Assembly (NCBI GenBank): GCA_047518265.1
Contig: JAKZRG010000008.1
Span: 95,939-159,938, forward strand
DNA from: Oceanospirillum sp047518265
GTDB lineage: Bacteria; Pseudomonadota; Gammaproteobacteria; Pseudomonadales; Halomonadaceae
Direction of reading: 5' to 3'
Length of the DNA: 64,000 nucleotides
The stretch's first letter is position 1. Every line of letters starts with the position of its first letter. A program made the translations under genes and the position numbers. The notes beneath the pieces were generated by a model, which did no database searches, had not been told where the DNA came from, and was given only the letters and a program-made list of their open reading frames with translations. Shown piece after piece: positions 27,658 to 36,056 of the stretch.

Positions 27658-28992
27658 TTAGAGCTCATGACTGATTAAATTGCGGCTTTGCCATATTTTC
27701 TGCAGATATAATCCCGGAACAAATACCAATGCCAGTGTTATGGCGTAGGCCATAGCGTTGCCTAAGCTAAAGACAAATAAGGCGCAAGCAGATAAACCCA
27801 GTACTATGGCGGGGCGGTGGCGTTTAGAAAGTAGCTTCCATGCAGCTAGCATAGAAACTGTGTAGATCATTACAAAACAACCATTCACCCAATGAGCCAA
27901 CGGGACAAAGTCCAGTTGTGCGATATAGCTGATTACTAATACCAAAGCGGAAAGCAAGATAAAGCTTAGTAAGGCCGTTGCGGGGATTTGGTGTTTGTTC
28001 AGAGGCTTCATGCCTGCGGGTAAGATACCTTCATTGCTAAAGCTCCAAGCTAAACGGGAAGTACTGGCGAAATAAACGTTCAGTGTGGCCAGTCCGCTGA
28101 TCAGACCCAAAATACCGATAATCCACCGGCCGCTACCGCCAAGAAATGAATCTCCCAGTAATATTTCAAAAGCGCCTACCATCGCCAAATCATGATTTGG
28201 GGCTAATGAGGATAACCACGTACAGGCCATATAGATCAAGCCTACTAGAGTCACGCCGCCCAGTGTTGCAGGAATAAAGTCCCGTTTCACATCTTTAAAT
28301 TCACCCGCTAGGTGAGTAACGGCTTCAATACCCAGAAAACTCCAAACGGCCAGTCCAATGGCTGCTCCAATAGCGGCCATAGCGTTTGTATTGATATCCG
28401 AGTTTATAGCTGTTGATACAGCAGCATCAGGTGAAGGGGATGCTGATGTAGTCAGCGTGGATATACTTGCCATTGTTTCGGTCGGAGCAAATAACACACT
28501 GACCAACATTAAAGAGACCACAGATAAAATAACCAGAGTCAGTCCAAGCTGCACTTTCCCTGATAGTTGTAATCCCTTTCTATTTACAAAAAATAGTAAT
28601 AGCAATACGGACAGTTCTGTTAATAACATCTGTAATGGCGATAAGGTCACCAATGGACGTAGGAACTCAAAGGTCATAATCAGCGCAGCGGCTGCACCAA
28701 TAGGAATAGCAAAGAGAAAAGTAAGACCCACAACATGTCCCGCAGTGCGACCAAATGCTTGTTCGACAAAGTAAGCAGGACCTGCGGCATGGGTATAGTG
28801 GCGACCCAATTCCGCGAAAATATAAGTGAGCGGTAAAATAGCGGCCAGTAGTATGCCCCACGCCCAAAATGCCTGATGTCCTGCAGCAGCTAAGGTTAAT
28901 TGGGGCAAAATAAATACGCCGGTGCCTAATAAGGTTGTGGCGATGAGTCCCATACCTTGCCAGCGAGTGATGGTTTGATTTAGCCTTGTCAT
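27658..28992 (-). CDS. APC family amino-acid permease, YjeH-like exporter
   Basis: The 444-residue protein with about 12 membrane helices is close in pattern to Escherichia coli YjeH, an exporter of methionine and branched-chain amino acids (N-terminal QGMGLIATTLLGTGVFILP; LGRHYTHAAGPAYFVEQAFG). It is divergent from an Lrp/AsnC regulator at 29117, a usual partner of amino-acid exporters, which probably senses the exported amino acid. Confidence 0.88.
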   Translation of the reverse strand: MTRLNQTITRWQGMGLIATTLLGTGVFILPQLTLAAAGHQAFWAWGILLAAILPLTYIFAELGRHYTHAAGPAYFVEQAFGRTAGHVVGLTFLFAIPIGAAAALIMTFEFLRPLVTLSPLQMLLTELSVLLLLFFVNRKGLQLSGKVQLGLTLVILSVVSLMLVSVLFAPTETMASISTLTTSASPSPDAAVSTAINSDINTNAMAAIGAAIGLAVWSFLGIEAVTHLAGEFKDVKRDFIPATLGGVTLVGLIYMACTWLSSLAPNHDLAMVGAFEILLGDSFLGGSGRWIIGILGLISGLATLNVYFASTSRLAWSFSNEGILPAGMKPLNKHQIPATALLSFILLSALVLVISYIAQLDFVPLAHWVNGCFVMIYTVSMLAAWKLLSKRHRPAIVLGLSACALFVFSLGNAMAYAITLALVFVPGLYLQKIWQSRNLISHEL

Positions 28993-29116
28993 CCCCAGTG
29001 CTCCTGATCAAAAACAATAGTTTACGGCTATGGATCAAAACAGTGCGTCGTGGTTTACAGGCGATTTGAGCTTTTGATAGGGATTTACCGACGTTTTGCT
29101 TGTATAGGCTTGTTAC

Positions 29117-29545
29117 ATGGACAATTTTGATCAGAAGATTATTGCTGCACTTAAGGAAAATGCTCGTCAGAGTGTTTCGGCTATTGCTGAGCAGGTAAAT
29201 TTATCCCGCTCTGCGGTATCTGAGCGTATTAAACGTATGGAAGAGCAAGGGGATATCTTGGGGTATCGGGTGGTTACGGCACAAGAAACCGTACCGGTTG
29301 ATATGTTGAAGGCGTATTTTCAGATCAGCCATGGGGGTTTTAAGTGTAAACCCTTGGTGGATCAGCTGATGCAGTACCCAGAGGTTAAAAGCTGTCACGG
29401 TACCAGTGGCGAAGTGGATCTATTGGTTTATCTTGAAGTAGAAAATATGCAAAAGATCCACGACATTCTGTCTGAAATCGATGAGGATTTACCCCCAAGC
29501 GTTAAAGTGGTGACGCATATGGTGATGCGTGAGTGGCGACGTTAA
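29117..29545 (+). CDS. Lrp/AsnC family regulator
   Basis: The 142-residue protein has a helix-turn-helix (SVSAIAEQVNLSRSAVSERIKRME) and an effector-binding RAM domain (VKSCHGTSGEVDLLVYLEVEN). It is divergent from the YjeH-like exporter gene with a 124-bp spacer that should hold its operator. Confidence 0.92.
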   Translation: MDNFDQKIIAALKENARQSVSAIAEQVNLSRSAVSERIKRMEEQGDILGYRVVTAQETVPVDMLKAYFQISHGGFKCKPLVDQLMQYPEVKSCHGTSGEVDLLVYLEVENMQKIHDILSEIDEDLPPSVKVVTHMVMREWRR

Positions 29546-29890
29546 TCTTCACTCTCAATAAAGGGTTTATAAGAGATATCGTTCTGATGAACCCCATCTT
29601 GTTTTAATAAAAATCACAGATCTGCAGTAAATAATCATTATTTCCCTAATAGAGATTAAATTCCTTATTTTTTATCTGGATTGAAAGGAATCTCCGCGCT
29701 CGTATTGCTTAAAATTTTTCCATCATGTTTCAGCGGTCAATTAACGCTCTATTGAATTGGCCCTGATATTAAGTGTCAGCCTGGTAAAACCAGTGATCAA
29801 TTTATGGCTTGTTTAATCTGTTTCCGATATCCCTTTAGGATAAGTCATCGGAGTCTTTAAGGATTAAGCCAAAACCAAAGGCGTTAAACT
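29546..29890. promoter_or_regulatory. Intergenic region before diaminopropionate ammonia-lyase
   Basis: These 345 AT-rich bases contain no convincing gene or strong hairpin. They probably hold the promoter of the ammonia-lyase gene; the ribosome site there (AAAGGCG) is weak. Confidence 0.4.
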
Positions 29891-31081
29891 ATGTTGGAAC
29901 TGAAAGGTACTCTGAGTCATTTTGCAAACCCTGTGGCTCACCGTGACAACCAATATTCAGCTGCTCAGCAGGCGCTTATCAGCGTGTCTAAGGCCGAGCA
30001 GGCCATTACAGATATCAAAAAGTGGCCAGCCTACTCTGTAACACCTCTACATAGCTTAACGTCTATGGCAAAAGACAGTGGCTTAAAATCCCTTTGGTAT
30101 AAAGATGAGTCCCAACGCTTTGGTTTAAAAAGCTTTAAAGCATTAGGCGGCGCTTACGCTGTGGCTTGCCAACTCCAGAATGTATTGGAAGAACGTACCG
30201 GTCATCGTCCTACAGCAATGGATTTATTGGAAGGTAAGCTAAAAGATCAACTGGCAGAAATTGTGGTGAGTTGTGCCACTGATGGCAACCATGGGCGTTC
30301 CGTTGCTTGGGGCGCGCAGATGTTTGGCTGTGGTTGTGTGATCTATATTCACCGTGATGTTTCCGAGGGCCGTAAACAAGCCATGGAAGCCTTTGGTGCA
30401 GAGGTTATTCGCATCACAGGTAATTATGACGAATCTGTGCGTCAGGCCGATGCCGATGCTAAAGCCAATAACCGCATTATCGTTTCGGACACCAGTTACG
30501 AAGGTTATATGGAAGTGCCTAAGGATGTGGCTCTAGGCTATACCGTAATGCTGTCTGAAATTGTGGAACAGTTGGATGGAAGTATTCCTAGCCATGTCTT
30601 TATACAGGGCGGTGTCGGTGGTTTGGCCTCTGCAGTAGCGGGTTATTTCTGGGATTTATGGGGCGAGCGTCGTCCTCGTGTGGTGATTGTTGAACCTGAG
30701 CAAGCCAACTGTTTGCAGTTGAGTGCTAAAGCCGGTGAGCCGGTTGTTGTGGACGGTGATCTGGAAACCCTAATGGCTGGTTTGGCCTGTGGTGAAGTAT
30801 CCGCACTGGGCTGGCAGATTCTGTGCAATGCCACCGATGACTTTATCACTCTAAGTGAAGAGGCTGTACCGACAACGATGAAGATGCTGAAAAACGGCTA
30901 CGGCGATGATCCTGCCATTGAAGCCGGTGAATCAGCGGTACCTGGATTGGCAGCTGCCGTTGTTGCTCGTCAGCAAGCTGAGTTTGCACAAGCATTAGGA
31001 CTGGATGAAAACAGTACTGTTCTGGTGATTGGTACTGAAGGAGCAACTGATCCTGAGCTGTATAAGGAACTAACGGCTTAG
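29891..31081 (+). CDS. dpaL: Diaminopropionate ammonia-lyase
   Basis: The 396-residue fold-type II PLP enzyme converts 2,3-diaminopropionate (also D-Ser and relatives) to pyruvate and ammonia. Matching motifs are YKDESQRFGLKSFKALGG with the PLP-binding Lys (about residue 80), VVSCATDGNHGRSVAWGA with the catalytic Asp, the VIYIHRDVSEGRKQAME region and YEGYMEVPKDVALGYTVM. The length fits YgeX/DpaL of Escherichia coli. It is monocistronic here but lies beside the EutA-like/M20D/TRAP/M24 cluster. In Escherichia coli the orthologue also neighbours an M20 peptidase gene (ygeY). Confidence 0.93.
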   Translation: MLELKGTLSHFANPVAHRDNQYSAAQQALISVSKAEQAITDIKKWPAYSVTPLHSLTSMAKDSGLKSLWYKDESQRFGLKSFKALGGAYAVACQLQNVLEERTGHRPTAMDLLEGKLKDQLAEIVVSCATDGNHGRSVAWGAQMFGCGCVIYIHRDVSEGRKQAMEAFGAEVIRITGNYDESVRQADADAKANNRIIVSDTSYEGYMEVPKDVALGYTVMLSEIVEQLDGSIPSHVFIQGGVGGLASAVAGYFWDLWGERRPRVVIVEPEQANCLQLSAKAGEPVVVDGDLETLMAGLACGEVSALGWQILCNATDDFITLSEEAVPTTMKMLKNGYGDDPAIEAGESAVPGLAAAVVARQQAEFAQALGLDENSTVLVIGTEGATDPELYKELTA

Positions 31082-31137
31082 GATTGGAGCAGTCGGGAGT
31101 GTCTGAATAGCGCTTGTTCGGAGACTCTTCGGTTAAA

Positions 31138-31208
31138 ACCAATCCCGATAAGTTATTAGAAATAATAACCTTCGTTTGCATCGAGCATAAGACGTTATCG
31201 GGAATGGT
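31138..31208. repeat. Inverted-repeat element, copy B
   Basis: This 71-bp element begins ACCAATCCCGATAA and ends TTATCGGGAATGGT, the same ends as copy A (11013-11112). Inside, GTTATT-AGAAA-TAATAAC forms a second hairpin next to the left end. It lies between the dpaL stop and its terminator. Confidence 0.7.
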
Positions 31209-31244
31209 GTAAATTGGGTTTACTCTAGTATGTGATGCAATTGC

Positions 31245-31275
31245 AGCCCTGTCTTTCACGACAGGGCTTTTTTTT
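31245..31275 (+). terminator. Rho-independent terminator after dpaL
   Basis: AGCCCTGTC (31245-31253) pairs perfectly with GACAGGGCT (31260-31268) and is followed by eight Ts (31268-31275). Confidence 0.93.
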
Positions 31276-31333
31276 GCCTACTATTTAAAAAGGATAAATC
31301 ACTTCTCCAGAATAACCGGGAAGTGAAAAGACA

Positions 31334-31822
31334 TTATTCCTCCGGAATAACTGGGACGGATAAACTGGTTTTAACGGAATCCATCACCACATTGGTTTGG
31401 AAATTTCGGATATTAGGATTATCAAAAAATACGGTGCGAGTGAACTTGTCGTAGTCTTCCATATCAACGGCCGTGACCAAGAGAATAAAGTCCGCACTAC
31501 CTGTCACGTAATAACATTGTTGCACTGCCGGATTGTTTTTCATCTCTTTTTTAAACTCGTCCAGCAGATCCAGTCGCTCCCGCTCCAAGGTAACCTGTAC
31601 CACCATGGTGACACCTTGGCCCACCGCTTTAGGATTGACGATTGATACATCCGCCTGAATAACCCCTTGCTCCCGCATACGTTTGATTCGGCGTTGTACC
31701 GCTGCCGGAGACAGCCCCACCTGCTCTGCAATCTGATCGGATGTGGTGCGATTAGATTGCTGCACAATCTGCAGAATTTTTCGATCGAAGCCATCAACAC
31801 TTAGGTTTTGATTACTGCTCAT
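31334..31822 (-). CDS. Lrp/AsnC family regulator (DoeX-like by context)
   Basis: The protein has 162 residues from ATG 31822 (AGGAAA upstream; a longer frame to 31888 lacks a site). It has a helix-turn-helix (TTSDQIAEQVGLSPAAVQRRIKRM) and a RAM domain (VQQCYYVTGSADFILLVTA). It is divergent from the catabolic cluster. Ectoine-degradation operons carry an AsnC/Lrp regulator (DoeX) in the same place, so it probably controls the genes from 32138 to 38586. Confidence 0.9.
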   Translation of the reverse strand: MSSNQNLSVDGFDRKILQIVQQSNRTTSDQIAEQVGLSPAAVQRRIKRMREQGVIQADVSIVNPKAVGQGVTMVVQVTLERERLDLLDEFKKEMKNNPAVQQCYYVTGSADFILLVTAVDMEDYDKFTRTVFFDNPNIRNFQTNVVMDSVKTSLSVPVIPEE

Positions 31823-32137
31823 TTTTATTTTCCTGCTGATTGGGAGTGACGCTAAAAGGCCAGCGCTCTTTTTGTTTTTTGCTACCAAAGTATCACGAAG
31901 CTGATGTGATTTATTTCTGCATTATTTTAAGTATTGCGCGGATTTTCCTTGTTGTCGTTAGCTCTTTGAAGGAAATGCCGCATTCTGATGCCGTAACATG
32001 GTTGTTAAGTTTTTCGAGGTCAGCCCAATCATCGATATTGGGTTTGGCCTAGTAAGCGCCTCTAACTGTTATTGATCTATTGTTTCAATTCAGAACAGCT
32101 AGACGCTTTGAGCGGTTTAAGTATCAGGAAAATAATA

Positions 32138-32980
32138 ATGAAACTGACCACCATTCAGCACCAACAACCTTTGGATTATCTGGCGCCTGCCGGACGTATT
32201 GGTGTGATCTCTCTGGCAACCGATTTTAATATCGAAGCCGATTTACAGCGTATGTATCCAGAGCAGGTGGCCTTTTTTACCAGTCGTGTCAGAAACTACA
32301 ATCCGCTTTCACTGGAGAACCTGCGTCGTATGGCTCCGGGTATCAGTGCGGCAGCTGACGCGATTCTTCCCGGTACCGATCTGGATGTGATGATTTATGC
32401 CTGTACTTCCGGCACGGTCGCCATTGGTGAGAATAAGATTGCTGAGTTAATTCATCAAACTCGCCCAGGGGTAAAAATCACTAACCCTGTGACCGCTGTC
32501 GATGCGGCTCTTGATCAGCTAAAAGCCAAGAGAATTTCAATTCTGACGCCTTATACCGAATCGGTAAATGAAGGTGTGGCTGAGCTGTTTACAGCAAAAG
32601 GTTATGAGGTGTTAAGCATTGCCGGTTTTGGTTTTGAAGATGACACAGCAATGACCTATATCTCGCCACAGGATATCAAACAAGCGGCTATAGAAAGCTG
32701 TGATCCAAACGCTGATCTGATGTTTATCTCCTGTACTGCCTTAAGAGCATCACTCGTGCTTGAGCAGATTGAACAGCAACTGAATATTCCCGTTATTAGC
32801 AGTAATCAGGTCTTGGTTTGGCACAGCCTTAAACTGATAGGTTATGACCAGCCGGTGCTTGGCTTTGGCGCCTTATTACAAAACCTTGGTTTTGATCATG
32901 CCTTAAAAGATCAAGACTCATCTGTTTTATCTGCATCAGATTCTTCCGTTTTAACTGAATTAAGTCAGTCAGCCAAATAA
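32138..32980 (+). CDS. Asp/Glu racemase-fold protein, EutA / arylmalonate decarboxylase / maleate isomerase-like
   Basis: The protein has 280 residues from ATG 32138 (AGGA 8 nt upstream). Both catalytic Cys of the two-Cys racemase fold are visible: MIYACTSGTVAIG (about residue 90) and MFISCTALRAS (about residue 200). TNPVTAVDAALDQL and ILTPYTESVNEG resemble EutA of ectoine clusters and maleate cis-trans isomerases. It starts the cluster and is 26 bp from the next gene. The substrate is not certain; a role in handling the imported compound is inferred from context. Confidence 0.85.
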   Translation: MKLTTIQHQQPLDYLAPAGRIGVISLATDFNIEADLQRMYPEQVAFFTSRVRNYNPLSLENLRRMAPGISAAADAILPGTDLDVMIYACTSGTVAIGENKIAELIHQTRPGVKITNPVTAVDAALDQLKAKRISILTPYTESVNEGVAELFTAKGYEVLSIAGFGFEDDTAMTYISPQDIKQAAIESCDPNADLMFISCTALRASLVLEQIEQQLNIPVISSNQVLVWHSLKLIGYDQPVLGFGALLQNLGFDHALKDQDSSVLSASDSSVLTELSQSAK

Positions 32981-33006
32981 CCCGTATGTCTTATCTGGAG
33001 AACACT

Positions 33007-34167
33007 ATGTCCATTGATCCACAACTGATCGAAAGCATGACCCAATGGCGCCAGCATATGCATCGGTTTCCAGAATGTGGTTTTGATCTGCCATTAACCG
33101 CTGACTTTGTGGCCGATAAGCTCGAAAGCTTTGGCATTGAAGTGACCCGTGAGGTGGGGCAAAAAGGTGTGGTGGGCAAGCTGTCTTGTGGTGATGGCTC
33201 AGTGAGTATTGGTCTACGAGCGGATATGGATGCCTTGTTTATTCAGGAAGCCAGCGAGTTTGACCACAAGTCTCAACATGATGGCCAGATGCATGCCTGT
33301 GGTCATGATGGCCATTCCGCCATGTTATTGGGTGCGGCTGCTCATCTGGCAAAGCATAAGAATTTTAACGGTACGGTTTATTTTATCTTTCAGCCCGATG
33401 AAGAGCACGGTGCTGGCGCACAAGCCATGATTGATGATGGTTTGTTTGAGCGTTTTCCTATGGATTCGGTCTATGGCTTGCACAATATGCCGGGGTTAGC
33501 AGAAGGATATTTTACTGTCCGTCCCGGTTCGTTGATGGCTAGTGAAAGTGGTTTTGAGATTGTTATTAACGGTGTGGGTGGTCATGCGGCCATGCCTCAT
33601 CGCGGAATTGATCCTATCGTTGTAGGTTCTCAGGTGGTACTGGCATTACAGACCATTGTTTCTCGTAATCTCAGCGCTATTGAAGAAACCGCTGTTGTTT
33701 CTGTCACCGAGTTTAAAACCAATGGCACGGTGAATGTTATACCGTCTCAGGTGACGATTACCGGTGATTGTCGCTGCTTTACAGAAGACTCCTTAGCCAA
33801 GATTGAACAGGCTATGGAACGCATCGTTGCCGGAACCTGTCAGGCAGCCGGTGCCGATTATCAATTCAAGTTTACCAATACGTTTTACCCCACGGTAAAC
33901 AGTGCCACCGAAACCACTTATGCCATCCAAGCCGCCCAAGCGGTAACCGGTGCAGAGCGGGTTGAGGGTGATTGTTTGCCTCTCACTATTTCAGAAGACT
34001 TCTCCAGCATGCTTAGGGTTAAGCCGGGATGTTACATCCTGCTTGGCAATGGCGTGGAATCCGTAGGTGGCTGTGCTCTGCATAATCCTGAATACGATTT
34101 TAATGACCGCATTCTTGATTACGGCGCGCGTTACTGGGTGCAACTGGCTACGGATCTGCTGAGATAA
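33007..34167 (+). CDS. M20D family amidohydrolase (HipO/AmaA/DoeB2-like)
   Basis: The protein has 386 residues from ATG 33007 (GGAG 7 nt upstream; an earlier ATG at 32986 lacks one). It has the di-metal peptidase-like fold with HACGHDGHSAMLLG (metal Cys/His), FQPDEEHGAGA (catalytic Glu-Glu), GLHNMPGL and GVGGHAAMPHRGIDP. The family removes acyl groups from N-acyl amino acids or amides. In ectoine loci a relative deacetylates N-acetyl-diaminobutyrate. It is probably cytoplasmic, working on a product of the adjacent M24 hydrolase. Confidence 0.92.
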   Translation: MSIDPQLIESMTQWRQHMHRFPECGFDLPLTADFVADKLESFGIEVTREVGQKGVVGKLSCGDGSVSIGLRADMDALFIQEASEFDHKSQHDGQMHACGHDGHSAMLLGAAAHLAKHKNFNGTVYFIFQPDEEHGAGAQAMIDDGLFERFPMDSVYGLHNMPGLAEGYFTVRPGSLMASESGFEIVINGVGGHAAMPHRGIDPIVVGSQVVLALQTIVSRNLSAIEETAVVSVTEFKTNGTVNVIPSQVTITGDCRCFTEDSLAKIEQAMERIVAGTCQAAGADYQFKFTNTFYPTVNSATETTYAIQAAQAVTGAERVEGDCLPLTISEDFSSMLRVKPGCYILLGNGVESVGGCALHNPEYDFNDRILDYGARYWVQLATDLLR

Positions 34168-34210
34168 CGCGTTAAAAAGTACTAAAAAAGCACCAAAAGC
34201 ACATGAAATA

Positions 34211-34256
34211 CCTAAATAAAGGTTTCTCTATAAAAACAGAAATACTTTTATTTAGG
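34211..34256 (+). promoter_or_regulatory. Hairpin in the M20D-dctP spacer
   Basis: CCTAAATAAA (34211-34220) pairs with TTTATTTAGG (34247-34256). An A/T-rich 10-bp stem with a 26-nt loop lies 55 bp before dctP; it could be an mRNA processing or stabilising site. Confidence 0.4.
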
Positions 34257-34310
34257 ACTGTAAAAACAAAAAAGCCTTAACTCTAAAAATAAAATCACGA
34301 GGAACATATC

Positions 34311-35345
34311 ATGAAAAAACTACTCGCTGCAGTTCTTGCTATGGGTATTAGCTTTGGAGTCAGTGCAGAAACCTGGAAGTTTGCTACTGAAGAAGACAAA
34401 AAAGACGTTCAGGACATTTTTGCCAGAACCTTTGCCGATACCATTAAAAAGGAATCTGATGGCGATATTCGGGTCAAGGTGTACTACTACGGTCAGCTAG
34501 GTACAGAAAATGATATTGTTGAATTAACGGCAAAAGGCACCGTACAGTTTGTCTCTGTCGGTACCGGCCACTTGGGCTCTTATGTACCAGAAGTACAGGC
34601 TATCAGTGTACCTTATGTGATGGGAACAGAGACGGATTCAGTACGTAAAGTACTGACCACCAGTAAAACTATTTATAACGATCTGGCAGACCGTTTTGAA
34701 GGTGTTAACCTTAAGCTGCTGACCATGATCTCTGAAGGTGAAATGGTTTGGGGCGCAAACAAAGCGATCCGCACGCCAGAAGATTTTGCTAATCAGAAGA
34801 TTCGTACCTTTACCTCTACTATTCCAGTAGAAACCTATAAGGCTTTTGGTGCGACACCAACGCCATTGTCTTGGGGTGAAGTCTACGGCTCACTTCAGCT
34901 GAAAACAGTGGATGGCATGGTTAACCCTATCTACTTTATCTACAACGCAAAATGGCATGAGGTTCAGGACTACCTGATGTTCCCTGGTCAACAGCCTTAT
35001 GTTGGCACCGTGTCCACCAACAGCAAATGGTTTAACGACCTGTCGTCAGAGAAGCAAGGCATGGTACGTAAGGCAATCACAGTGGCAGAGCAAGCCGCTC
35101 ATGATTACCAGCTACGTATTAATAAAGAGAACATGGATAAAATCATGGCCGATCGCCCAGATATGAAGGTGGTCACTCTGAATAAATCTGAACGTGCTCG
35201 CTTTAAGAAACTGAGCGAATCTCTGCATGAAACCTACTACAACGTTGTCGAGAGTGCTTACGACAATAGTGAAAAAGCAGAGGCTCGTGCCCGTGCTGAA
35301 AAAATCCTGAAGAACCTGATTCAGGAAGTTAAAGACGCCTCTTAA
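34311..35345 (+). CDS. TRAP transporter substrate-binding protein (DctP family)
   Basis: The 344-residue periplasmic protein has a cleavable signal peptide (to about FGVSAE) and the DctP fold: QLGTENDIVELTAKGTVQFV, the conserved Arg region KIRTFTSTIPVETYKAFGATP, and PLSWGEVYGSLQLKTVDGM, which binds a carboxylate. It delivers a carboxylated solute to the DctQM proteins encoded downstream. Position in the cluster suggests the substrate is the compound degraded by the M20D and M24 enzymes. Confidence 0.95.
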   Translation: MKKLLAAVLAMGISFGVSAETWKFATEEDKKDVQDIFARTFADTIKKESDGDIRVKVYYYGQLGTENDIVELTAKGTVQFVSVGTGHLGSYVPEVQAISVPYVMGTETDSVRKVLTTSKTIYNDLADRFEGVNLKLLTMISEGEMVWGANKAIRTPEDFANQKIRTFTSTIPVETYKAFGATPTPLSWGEVYGSLQLKTVDGMVNPIYFIYNAKWHEVQDYLMFPGQQPYVGTVSTNSKWFNDLSSEKQGMVRKAITVAEQAAHDYQLRINKENMDKIMADRPDMKVVTLNKSERARFKKLSESLHETYYNVVESAYDNSEKAEARARAEKILKNLIQEVKDAS

Positions 35346-35361
35346 TCCTCCTCTATGATCG

Positions 35362-35400
35362 GATCGTCTGGTAGCAAGCTATGCTGAATACCAGACGATC
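35362..35400 (+). promoter_or_regulatory. Strong hairpin between dctP and dctQ
   Basis: GATCGTCTGGTA (35362-35373) and its exact complement (35389-35400) form a 12-bp stem 16 bp after dctP, with no U-run. Such hairpins protect the upstream binding-protein mRNA and lower downstream permease expression. Confidence 0.65.
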
Positions 35401-35504
35401 TGAATATCTTCCGAACAAGCCGGTTCTGCTAACTGTTTTATCTTATGCCATAGCGATTGAGTTAATAGATATCAGGTTACAGGTGGCTTCAGAGGCGAAC
35501 CCCC

Positions 35505-36044
35505 ATGAAAAAAATATTTCATAACATCAGTTTCCTGACCGAACAGTTCGAAAAGTTTGTCGTGTGCGGTGCCATTTTATTGATGATGGTTAACTCAACA
35601 TCCAATGCTATTGGCCGCTACTTTTTTGGTAAAAGTCTGTTTTTCTCAGAAGAACTCAATCAATTCCTGATTGTTGCCGTGACTTTTATCGGTTTTGCTT
35701 ATGCGGTACGTCGTGGCCGAAACATTCGTATGACAGCGGTTTACGATTCTTTAAGTACTAATGGCCGTAAGACCGTGATGACCATGATTACTCTTTGTAC
35801 CGGAGTATTAATGTTCTATCTCACTTACAAAGCAGTGTTCTACGTGATTGAGCTGAAAGATATCAATCGCCTGAGTCCTGCACTTCAGTTTCCCGTTTAT
35901 ATCATCTATTCCATTATTCCCGTGGGTTTGGCTATTGCGGGTATTCAATACCTGATCGCCTTCTTTATGAATATTACCCATAAAGAGATCTACCTATCCC
36001 ACGATGTGATTGATGACGGTGCTCTTGATAGCGAAACGGTATAA
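35505..36044 (+). CDS. TRAP transporter small permease (DctQ family)
   Basis: The 179-residue protein has four membrane helices and the DctQ landmarks (NAIGRYFFGKSLFFSEELNQ, FAYAVRRGRNIRM). It pairs with the DctM protein encoded 12 bp downstream. Confidence 0.93.
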   Translation: MKKIFHNISFLTEQFEKFVVCGAILLMMVNSTSNAIGRYFFGKSLFFSEELNQFLIVAVTFIGFAYAVRRGRNIRMTAVYDSLSTNGRKTVMTMITLCTGVLMFYLTYKAVFYVIELKDINRLSPALQFPVYIIYSIIPVGLAIAGIQYLIAFFMNITHKEIYLSHDVIDDGALDSETV

Positions 36045-36056
36045 CGGGGAAAGACT

